Positions 55,521 through 64,000 of a DNA stretch of 64,000 nucleotides are shown here, piece after piece (position 1 is the stretch's first letter; each line of letters starts with the position of its first letter). The notes beneath the pieces were generated by a model. It made no database searches. It was not told the origin of the DNA and saw only the letters and a list, made by a program, of their open reading frames with translations. The stretch covers positions 93,861 to 157,860 of the forward strand of contig MU006218.1 in the NCBI GenBank assembly GCA_010093685.1, given 5' to 3'. Position numbers and translations under genes: made by a program. The DNA comes from Ophiobolus disseminans. Its lineage: Eukaryota > Ascomycota > Dothideomycetes > Pleosporales > Phaeosphaeriaceae.

Positions 55521-58050
55521 TTAGTTAACTAGAGCGCTCCACCTGCATATACCATATTCTTTCTCAATCTCAGCATCAGTAGTTGCTACTTCTAGCGTAT
55601 CGCTCGGTATTTTGAAGCCAGCCCAGATCCATAACCTTACTAATTGTATTGCCGCGAGTAATTCTGCTCCAATTGCGCGTCTTTTTGGTTTAAGGAGCTC
55701 GCCAAGCTCGCAGAACATACGCTCACAGTCGCAACTTAAGGCTGGGATCGTCATGATATCAAGCGCAAAACGCGCCAAGTTGGGGTATTTTGGCCTTAGT
55801 TTCAGCTAGTATTGTACAGGATTGCCCTCCTCCATATACTGCTCTGTTGTCCACTTTGGCTCGAGTTTTTTCCAGCGTTCAAATTCATCAAGCGGAGCCT
55901 CACCCTCACTGCTGGCGTTAACAAGCGCAGCGATAGCCTTATCGATACTGCTTGTTTGAGGCACTTGTAGGCGCGTTATTAGCGGCAATACTGGCTTACA
56001 TTCCGCCTATAGCTGCTAGAATCTAGCATTTGTAGTGTTAAGCCAGCTAACTTTGTCACGCTAGCTATTATCGCAGTAGAACTTGTAGAATGGATAGAGG
56101 CAGACGGCTGCGTAGTACGCTAGGGAGCGGTCGAGCTTCTTGTAATACTTGTTGGCCTTACGCTAAGCCGCTTTGAGGTTAGTTGCTAGGTGATCTTTGG
56201 GGGCTTTAGGGTGTACGCTGAAGTTAACGTGCGCGTACGGCAGTGCGAGCGACTTGATTGAGCTAAGTAGGTATTTAAACACTAGTATTATCTCGTAAAT
56301 AGCTCTAAAGTTGCCTACTTTACCTCTTCCTTCAAGGCGCGACGTAGCGTGCTTATGTCAGATATCAGGGGTGCTGTGAGGCTACCAACAAAGAATGAAA
56401 TAGGAGGGGGTGTGTCAGATATCAAGGGTGCTGTAAGGCTACCAACTGTAACGATGTGCCTGCACAACGTTCCCATGGTTAAACATCAACTCCGCATTGT
56501 ACCCGCATCACCTCCGGTCCGACTCCGGATCTTCTGGATTAACCAGATTGTATGGGGCAAAGCATGCTTAGCCTTCAGGTGTATTTAATCAAGCTGGTCC
56601 TGTAGATAGCTCGGTAGTTTTTTGATATCCTTTTGTACAAGGCCTATAGGTGTTGTTAGACAATCCAAGGTTTCTGAGTCTCCACGCACTCCCATATGCC
56701 TCTGAGTTGATTCACACCGCATTCGGATATCTTTCATCTTGCCTGCGCCGTTACACCAACAAAGAATGAAACAGGAGGGGTTAGCACAAGCGCCTTGGCA
56801 CATTAGTACTAGATCTAACACCAGGTCAAACTCTGCCCGGAAAAAAAAAGGACAGAACAAGAGAACACATCATCATCAATTCATCTCATCTATCATCAGG
56901 TTCTAATACCTCATTATATCTGACAGCTTAAGAGGCTAGAGGCACTCTATATACTCAGTTATCACGCCCCAATCTGCTGCAGAAAGCCCAGTCGATCTCA
57001 TCTAAGGCGGCGCGTCTAGCATCTTGTTGCCTTAAGCAAGCGCGTAAGCGTCTGCGAGGGCGACGCTGTTAATATAGTACCTAGCGTACGAGTTGTAGGC
57101 AGCGTGGAGATGCGCAGCTCGTTCAAAAGCGCCGTAAAATGAGTTCCAGCGGGTAACAACTAGCTTAACTAGCTTAAGGATTTTGAGTTGTTTGTGTGTA
57201 GGCAGATCGCGGTTAGCGAGGCGCTAGAAGTCGGGCAAACAGTTCGTACTGCTGCGGCGTTTTGATGTAGTTGATGATATCTATTAGTACGCCTAACGGC
57301 CCTTGTTTACGCCACTCTGCCATGAAAGCCTCCTCGTCTCTGTGCTCGTCTTCAGCGTTGTTGTATGCGTCTTTATCCTTCCCAAATATAATAGCCTAGC
57401 CGACAAAGTTAAGCGTGTAGGGACCGCAACAGAGACAGCGATAGCTAGCTTCAAAGCCGTTCAAACGAGCGAGCGCGGCCACAGCAGTGTCGTTAGAAGC
57501 GGCGTTATCGAGCACAAAGTAGCCGAGTTTCTAGGGCGTAATACCGTAGGTTAATAGCGTACATTAGATAGCTTTAGCTACCCTCTCGCCCTTGTAAGAT
57601 CCTCGGAGCTAGGGCAGGTCGATAGGCAGATCTATGATGACTCTAGAGGAGTTAGCAAAGTAGGCGACGATGCCAAAGAAGCCCCGCTTGCCTCCCTTTG
57701 TCATCTAGCTGTCGAAGCTTATATAGATCTTGCTAACAGCAGTAGACAGAGTAGTAACAAGTTTAGGCTGTAAACAGCGGAATAACTTCATTACAAAGGT
57801 TAAAACGCTAACGTGACTTACCTACAACGCCGCCTCTGCCTCTGGATTTGCGAAGCAAATTATGGCCCTAAACGTCTCAGATTCTGTGACGGTATAAATA
57901 CCTTGTATACGGAGCGGTACACAAGGTCGGCCTTTTTGTACCGTTACAGATTCGAACTCTTAAAGCGGGTGATTGTTGTCGGCTAGCTAGAGTACTGCGG
58001 CGAGTCGAAACTGCTGTACGTTGAAGTTCCCTAGCGCATTAGCGGCGTCC
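55521..58050 (-). pseudogene. hAT-family transposase, RIP-degraded
   Basis: The C-terminal hAT dimerisation block is clear at 55521-55778 (ARFALDIMTIPALSCDCERMFCELG). Upstream, in the same direction, are WKKLEPKWTTEQYMEEGNP, FRAIYEIILVFKYLLSSIKS, LVVTRWNSFYGAFERAAHLH and GYFVLDNAASNDTA, all family blocks, broken by many TAA/TAG codons. Another sequence of about 545 bp (56,356-56,900) splits the frame between NEVLEP and LKHATSRLEG. The right end is cut by the pogo element at 58055. It is non-functional. Confidence 0.82.
56356..56900. mobile_element. LTR-like insertion inside the hAT relic
   Basis: About 545 bp that interrupt the hAT reading frame. It begins TGTCAGATATCAGGGG and seems to end ATCTCATCTATCATCA (TG..CA), which suggests a solo LTR, but I could not find a matching target duplication. 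It contains a 57-bp tandem duplication (TGTCAGATATCARGGGTGCT at 56356 and 56413), part of which (CCAACAAAGAATGAAA) recurs once more near 56,755. Confidence 0.5.
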
Positions 58051-58054
58051 TGAC

Positions 58055-60033
58055 TACCGTACGCGATCACGTAATGCACGCGATCGCGTAATGCACGGCC
58101 AACACCAAAACAACATTTTGCCACCTACCTTCAACACGTCATAACTCTACCAATATGGGAGCAATTGAGGATGCAATTGCAGCAATCGATTCACGCGAGG
58201 ACGGCGCATCTTTTACATATACAAATGTTGCGCGCTAGTTCAATGTTAGTTGAAGTACGCTGTCGCGGAGGCACCGGGGCGTGGTGGTCGACAAAGACAC
58301 TAAAAACATTGCTCAACGAAAACTCAGCCCACAACAGGAGCTGGAGCTTGTACGTTACATAGAGAAGATAACCAAAAGAGGGCTTCCTCCTACGCATCAA
58401 ATAGTACAAAGTTTCGCGTCTGCTGTAGCCCAATCAGACGTTGGAGAAACATAGGTTTCAAGATTTCTCTAGAGGAAATCAGACATTCTGACAACCAAAT
58501 GGACCACCGGAAAGGATCGCAGCCGCCACAAAGCTGATAATAAAGCAAGCTACAGTAAGTACTTTAAGCTCCTTGAAAGCAAGATAAAAGAGTATAACAT
58601 TGAGGCTCAAAATGTGTACAATATAGACAAAAAGGGGTTTCTTAGTGGCATCACATCCCGCTCAAAACGCGTCTTTTCTAAGGCAGTATGGGAGCGCAAA
58701 CAAGTCACTGAGGCACTTCAAGATAGCAATAGGAGTTGGATCACTTTAATTGCATGTATTTGTGGCAATGGAACCGCCCTAGAACCGGCCCTTATCTATG
58801 AGGGAAAAACAGCAATCCGGAGCTTATAGGTACATGACATTGAGGCCGGAAAACACCAGGTTTTTGTAGGTATATCACCTTCAGGATAGAGTAACAATGA
58901 CCTAGGGTTGGCCTGGCTTGAACAGGTGTTTAATCGGGCCACTAGAAAAAAAGCTGAGCACAAATGGCGACTCCTTATCCTTGACGGCTATTCGTCCCAT
59001 GTCAGCATGGATTTCATTGAGTATTGCCACGCTCATAAGGTCCTTCTGCTCGTATTTCCACCCTATGCTACCTATACGCTGCAGCCCCTGGATGTGGTTA
59101 TGTTTAAGCCTATCTCCTCTGCCTACTCCTCAGAACTCGCTAACCATCTCCATTGCAGCCAAGGCCTAATTAGCATGCAAAAAGGCGACTTTTTCCCGTT
59201 ATTTTAGAGCGCGTGGGTATCCTCGTTCACCTCTAAGAACGTGTTGAAGGCGTTTGAAGCTACAGGGATCATTCTAGTCAATGCAACCAAAATCCTGAAT
59301 CACTTCAACAAACTAGGTTTGGATAAGAATACAGACTCAGGATCAGAGGCTAAGGGTGATAATAGTAGTTGGAAACAGCTCCGTCATTTATTTGATGCTG
59401 CGGTGAAGGACAAGGCTGAAAAAAAGGCACTAAAGCTGAGTGCCGCCATCCATTCCCTCCAGGTCCAAAACGAGTTACTACACTACGAAAACGAGGGCCT
59501 ACAGGCCGCCCTTAGTACCAAAAAGAAGCGCTCAAAGAAGAGCAAGCCACTAGACCTTCAACAGCGCAAAGAATTTCATGGTGGCGCAATGTTCTGGTCT
59601 CCTAGGAAACTCTAGGAAGCTCAAGTGCGGGAGCAAGTGAAACAACAGGAAGAGATTGAAGAAAAACTCTAAAAAAAGTAAGAGGAAGGAGCTTCAACAA
59701 GCAGCAACATTGTACAAAAAATTAGAACAAGAGAGAGCAAGGGCAGAGCAAGAAAGAGCAAAAGAGCAGAAGAAAAGAGAGCGTGATGCAAGGGCTGCAG
59801 CAGCAGCTGCGACCAAGGCACAAAAACAACAGGAAAAAGATGCTGCAAACACCTAAAAATCTCTACAATTATCTCAAAGAGGCAAGAGAGGAGCTTCACA
59901 ACAAAAAATCCCAAAAAATCGGACTAAGAAGCGTTGTGTTAATGTGCAGAGCGGTGAGGATGCCTAGTGATTGGCTAATAAGTGAAAGTGTGAGTTGTTT
60001 GCAGAGGGGAAAAATCACTATAGAGAGCTTGTA
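58055..60033 (+). mobile_element. pogo/Fot-type element, right end missing
   Basis: Begins at a TA dinucleotide with CCGTACGCGATCACGTAATG, followed by a nearly identical subterminal repeat (GATCGCGTAATGCACGG). The same 96 bp start a second copy at 63905. The single transposase frame runs almost to 60,030. No right terminal repeat is found, and the Helitron begins where it should be. Confidence 0.75.
58155..60031 (+). pseudogene. pogo/Fot (DDE_1) transposase, degraded
   Basis: The frame opens MGAIEDAIAAIDSREDGASF, a CENP-B-like helix-turn-helix, continues with LSPQQELELVRYIEKITKRG and VYNIDKKGFLSG, and carries catalytic LLILDGYSSHVS (Asp) and YTLQPLDVVMFKP (final Asp). The basic C-terminal coil follows (KKRSKKSKPLDLQQRKEFHG; EQERARAEQERAKEQKKRERD). 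Stops or frameshifts occur near 58,240, 58,455, 58,828, 58,888, 59,205, 59,615 and 59,670. It is non-functional. Confidence 0.82.
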
Positions 60034-60157
60034 CTAGTCGTATTTGCAAGCCATAGGGGCCGTAACGGCCCGTAAACTAACCCGAAAATGAACATAAAGT
60101 CCGAAAAACTATGAAAATCGTTAGTCATACCCACCAATCACCACCAAAAACCACCAC

Positions 60158-60860
60158 CTAGGAGAGCATTAGCTCTAGTTCAAGTTGCTGTTTCTGCAGC
60201 TTAAGGGAAGTCTTCTTGATCTTGCCGAGCTGTGCAAGAACCTTCTTGCGCAGTTTTAGGGCTATCTTATCATCGGTTTCGAGGTTATCCTTATCCGATT
60301 CTGACTTAGGCTTGCTCTTCTTGACCTTCTTCTTAGAGAGCGACTTAGCGAATTTGGAGGCCGCGTGGGAGCGCCTCTTGACAGGAACGGGGGTTTCGGG
60401 CACCTTCTCCTCTTCTTAAGCTATAATTGTCAGTATACTGAGCAGTAATAAGTTAGAAAAAGTCAGTATTACCTCAAAGAGAGCACCTATTGGTCTCGCT
60501 ATTATAGCGACAATTGCCGCATACGCTGTCGATGAAGTCCTTGCTAACTAAGACGCAGGTCAGAAACGGACCTAAACCCTTCTTGCAACGCTTGCATTTA
60601 GGGTCGACAACGTTACTAGTCTGTTAGATTAAGGCGGCCTCGACGTTGTACTGTTTGCCTGTAACGGTTAGATATAACAAATAAAACGAACAAAATACTT
60701 ACGTTGAAAGTCTAGAACACGATCGCCGCGGGGGTTAATGTCGCGTTTCTTAACCTTAACCTGAAGATCCTTAATGTGTTAAGACTTAAAAATAGTTGTC
60801 TTAAGCTCCGATTTGTACTTCGCGAGGGCCACTGTAGCGGCAGTGCGGTTAGTATCAGGC
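60158..60860 (-). pseudogene. DUF3716-like zinc-binding gene carried in the Helitron
   Basis: Minus-strand exons encode TVALAKYKSELKTTIF, VKVKKRDINPRGDRVLDF, then, after a 44-nt intron with good signals (60659-60702, GTAAGT..ACAG), KCKRCKKGLGPFLTCVLV, SVCGNCRYNSETNRCSLF and, in the last part (60158-60403), a Lys-rich tail PVPVKRRSHAASKFAKS. The CxxC..C..CxxC..C pattern is that of DUF3716, a fungal family found often near repeats. Two TAA codons break it. Its place between helicase and Helitron 3' end suggests a captured passenger gene. A short frame further upstream (61104-61367) may be its first exon. Confidence 0.55.
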
Positions 60861-61369
60861 TTAGATCTAGTTATATTGGCGACAGAAACAGAGCGTATAG
60901 GTGCTGAAATAGGAGTGTTATAGAGCGTATAGGGCCGAAATATAAGCGATACAGAACGTTACGGAGGTATGTTTAAGGCGAAACGGGCCTAGAAATAGTT
61001 AGTTTCGAACCCAAAACGTTGTAAAACAGCTTGAAAAAGTGAGAGAAACTTACAATTGCGGAGCAGAATTCTCGAGCTAAGAGACTAAAAAAAATCGTCA
61101 GCACTACTCAAAAAGGTAACTCAAAGTTCTGGAAAGGCAGTGGGAGCGGTTGAAAATCGAAGTTACGTACGTTGAGGAGTGAGGTGGAGGAGTAACGGAG
61201 TAAATAGAAGAGGAAGAGGGCCTATATAATGAGCGACGCGACCGTTTGCTCGCGCTAGTGACTAATCGCCGGCAGAAACGCGGCGCACGGGCGGGAGGGG
61301 GTGAAAGTGAAGGCAGAAATTTAAAATTTAATAGGCAAAAATAACGTATCACTAACAAATTGCTCAAAA

Positions 61370-63900
61370 TATGCCCTTACCTAAGACGAGAGATCAGATT
61401 CTAGTATTGTCTAAGACAAAGAACTAGATATAAGCAAGTAACACGACCTTACAACAACAATATATGTTAGATATATAGAAAAACGAATATATTAAACTTT
61501 TAAGCTCCTAAGAAACGAACTGCAGCTACTAAACACTACCGAAACTAAAGCAGGACCTCTAAGTATACGATATTTCGAACTATCCGACCTAGCTACCCGT
61601 CTAAAGGCTCCGGCAACAACAAACAAAGCCTATCTAAAGTAGTTACACGGGATAGTGCGACGTACAACTAACCATAAGTGAACGCTGCGTGACGTAGATC
61701 TACCCTAATAACGCCTAGAGATTGACCTTAAGACTTGTTTACAGTAATAGCAAACGACAATCGTATTAGAAACTAAGTGCGAGTGACAATAAAGGGCAGC
61801 TCACTGTCCGTAGAGGAGAGCTTAATCTGAGGTATGAGGCGTAGCTGCCCGGCAAACTTACTATCTAATATCCTAGCCTCTAGAATACGAGGACTAATAC
61901 GAGAGACAGTCAGACGGGTACTATTACAAAGACCTTAACTAGGATAAAGGTTCCGTAACAGCATGACCGGCGCTCTAACCTTTAAGTTCAACTTAGATAG
62001 AGGCAGACTTAGCGGCTCAAAGGATTGTAGTACCTCTAGCGGAGGCAGATCCTGAGCCGCACTGTCTTCAATCTCAGCCGAATTATATAACAGAAGTTCC
62101 GTAGTATCTCTAGGAAAGGCCTTAAGGAGGGAACTATTAATCGCACTGACGTTGTCGTTCTGCACGGCTAAGACGGCCCTACTAGACAAAACGTTGTAGT
62201 TAGTCTTAGCGGCAGCGACAACATCTAGAGGGTATACATAGCGGAGAAAGTCCTTCTTATTGTAGAAAACCTTAACCCACGAAGGGATAGGTACTGCCCT
62301 ATTAGTCGCTGCAGTAGCTAGAGTACGAGTCCACTCAGCGAACCGAGCGTTATCCTCTCTATCTAATACCCGCATGTTCTGTGTAAGGCGCAAAACAGTC
62401 ATTTTTAGCTATATAATATAAGAGTGCTAGAGGCAAGCGTCCACTACGGCCGCACAACTGCCCTTTTTAACGACAGAGAGGATCTAAGCGAAGTCGCTAC
62501 TAGCTACAAGAGACAACCCACCAAACAACTCAGTTAAGGAACGAACATCCTAGAGCATACGATGTACAGCCTCGAAGCAGAAACGGTGCTGCATAGGCAC
62601 CTCGTCCTAGATAATAAGCGTCGCCCGCCTTAAAAGATTACCTAGATTAGAATTCGGAGCTACGGCGGCAATAGAATCGTTATGTATATTAATTAGGATA
62701 CGGAAACAGGAGTGTGCAGTGCGGCCACCTAGCAACAAGACTAACGCGATCCTAGACGAAGCAACGCAAAGTACAATTTGGTTCCGTAACTAATAATAAG
62801 CACACAGTGTCTTCTACAGAAACGTCTTACTAGTACCTACAGGACCCTAAACAAAGAAATAGGCAGCGTAGAGAGTGACCTCAACCTTCGTTGTGATAGC
62901 ATCAAAGGCCGTACGCTAATTGTTGTTGAGTCCGTTATAGAAATTAGTAAAATTAGTGTCCTGTTCGATCGAATCGTAGCCTAGTTCAGCCGCGATAAGC
63001 TGATTTCCGACACAAGCGGCCCACGAATACTTGTAATATAGGAGATTGAAGTCTGCTAAACGCTTACTAGACTTAAGAAGCTAACCTTTAATAAGGTACA
63101 ACCCGAAGTTAAGCTTAGCATCTAGCTCTGAACTAACCGCGAGATCGGCTACACGGGGCCTAAGGTTGTTGCACAAGTCAGATCCAAACGTCGCCTAAAT
63201 AGCAGCGGGGTCCGTAACCTTACCCGTAAGTAGCGCGGATACAAACAACAACCGCAAGGTAGTACCTGTCTAAAAGACAACGGCCTCCTTAAAGCACTTT
63301 AGCCAGTCACCGTCGTTTACGAGCAATCTACGGGCAGCGGCGGCGGCTTAAAAGGTAGGAAACAGCTAATTCTAGAAAGTCCTAAGATCATCGAAGCTCG
63401 TAGGGCCCCGTACGGCGGTAAGAAGTAGCCGCAAATAGTATCGCTCGCCCTGTATTGGACTGCAAAAGTACATCCGGCTAATAGCCTTGCTACGCTGCCT
63501 CGGACTCTACACCTTGTTAGACTTATCCTAAACAAAACTCTTAGGAAAGTCCTGATACAGGACATCGCGGCCGCTGTCGAACTAGGAATTATAGTCGAAG
63601 AAGGCCGTGAGGGTCGTAGCGGACCTGTTAAGCCGAGCCTAAAGCTCGTAAGGGCTAGCGTCTCTAGAAAAAGTAACAGTCTGCTGATTCAGCAAGTTGT
63701 TATCAACGGTGTTCTCCTTTACTTCTCTAAGGTCCTGGCTTGTCCGGTCTTACACGAGTTTGGGTGTTCCAGGCTCTTAGCCTTAGGTAGGCGGAAGGAT
63801 AACAAAGAGGTGTAGCGCTGATAGTAGGGCTTCTGTGAGTTTAGGACAGACAACAAGAGGTCGTTCTTGCAAAGCTTCAACTAACACTGCGAGAGTGTAA
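61370..63900 (-). pseudogene. Helitron helicase (Pif1-like), RIP-degraded
   Basis: Read leftward: TLTAFFDYNS, YLYQDFP-like and RMYFCSPIQGERYYLRLLL (63,430-63,620), GPTSFDDLRTF, the Walker A region FVQGPVGTSKTFL (a Gly to Ser change in GTGKT), IIWDEVPMQHRFCFEAVHRM (Walker B), then the best-kept frame 61935-62402 with VLRLTQNMRV and LNLKVRAPVMLLRNL, and LSFAITVNKSQG and LYVALSRVT near 61,600-61,750. These are the conserved helicase motifs of eukaryotic Helitrons. At least ten TAA/TAG codons at former Gln positions make it dead. Confidence 0.85.
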
Positions 63901-63904
63901 CAGA

Positions 63905-64000
63905 TACCGTACGCGATCACGTAATGCACGCAATCGCGTAATGCACGGCTAACACCAAAACAACATTTTGCCACCTACCTTCAACACGTCATAACTCTAC
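63905..64000 (+). mobile_element. second pogo/Fot copy, left end, cut by window edge
   Basis: Ninety-six bases identical to 58055-58150 except for two transitions (G to A and C to T). It begins at a TA and points the same way as the first copy. It lies within the Helitron coding region, so it inserted after the Helitron. Confidence 0.85.

Larger units (their letters stand above)
60034..63904 (-). mobile_element. Helitron, 3' end candidate at 60034
   Basis: Helicase protein blocks run leftward from 63,800 to about 61,370. On the minus strand the candidate 3' terminus is CTAG at 60037-60034, followed by T, as Helitrons require (CTRR then T). Nineteen bases before it lies a perfect short hairpin, GGGCCGTTACGGCCC (60057-60071). 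The 5' end is beyond 63904, where a second pogo element interrupts it. Confidence 0.6.

Overview
The window is a stretch of a filamentous ascomycete nuclear genome (Pezizomycotina; the gene families and repeats suit Dothideomycetes/Pleosporales, but the species cannot be fixed from sequence alone). Evidence: spliceosomal introns of 44-103 nt with GT..AG ends and CTAAC-like branch sites, a fungal HET-NACHT-WD40 (HNWD) NLR gene, fungal-only families, and transposons riddled with CAA/CAG to TAA/TAG changes that look like repeat-induced point mutation (RIP).

Region 1 (about 0.7-29 kb) and the block 34-43 kb are gene-dense, conserved core genome. In order: a broken 2EXR-like gene (0.7-1.5 kb), a coiled-coil protein, a type-B carboxylesterase, a small unknown gene, a Tpa1/OGFOD1-type dioxygenase (6.2-8.2), a fungal-specific membrane protein (9.4-11.3), dynactin subunit 2 (12.1-13.4), ARPC2 (13.8-15.0), UTP12/DIP2 (15.3-18.2), PRP16 (18.6-21.5), PWP1 (21.7-23.4), a Ser-rich unknown (25.3-26.1), mitochondrial ribosomal protein mL54 (27.0-27.7), a coiled-coil gene (28-29), a DUF2417 membrane protein (34.1-35.8), the PP2A methylesterase PPE1 (36.6-37.8), UTP23 (38.0-39.0) and a DUF726 hydrolase (39.3-43.1). 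Several are head-to-head pairs with short shared promoters (ARPC2/UTP12, PRP16/PWP1, UTP23/DUF726). Four work in RNA or ribosome biogenesis (UTP12, PRP16, PWP1, UTP23) and two in the cytoskeleton (dynactin-2, ARPC2).

Region 2 (about 29-34 kb) is an accessory island. It holds one gene that joins a caspase-like (C14) protease domain to C2H2 zinc fingers, surrounded by small solo LTRs, two of which have perfect 5-bp target-site duplications. Region 3 (43-52.5 kb) starts with a degenerate tandem repeat, then an HNWD gene with 10 near-identical 42-residue WD40 repeats but a frame-breaking deletion between its NACHT and WD40 parts, a transposase relic, a tRNA-like element and an intact MYND-finger gene.

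Region 4 (52.5-64 kb) is a transposon graveyard: a Tc1/mariner element with perfect terminal repeats, a Mutator-like relic split by a solo LTR, a hAT relic split by an LTR-like insertion, a pogo/Fot element, a Helitron with a degraded DUF3716-type passenger gene that appears to have inserted into the pogo element, and a second pogo copy that enters the window end and cuts into the Helitron. The most interesting parts are the caspase/zinc-finger fusion with its in-frame, stop-bearing intron, and its proximity to a hypervariable NLR of the type that controls fungal heterokaryon incompatibility and cell death.
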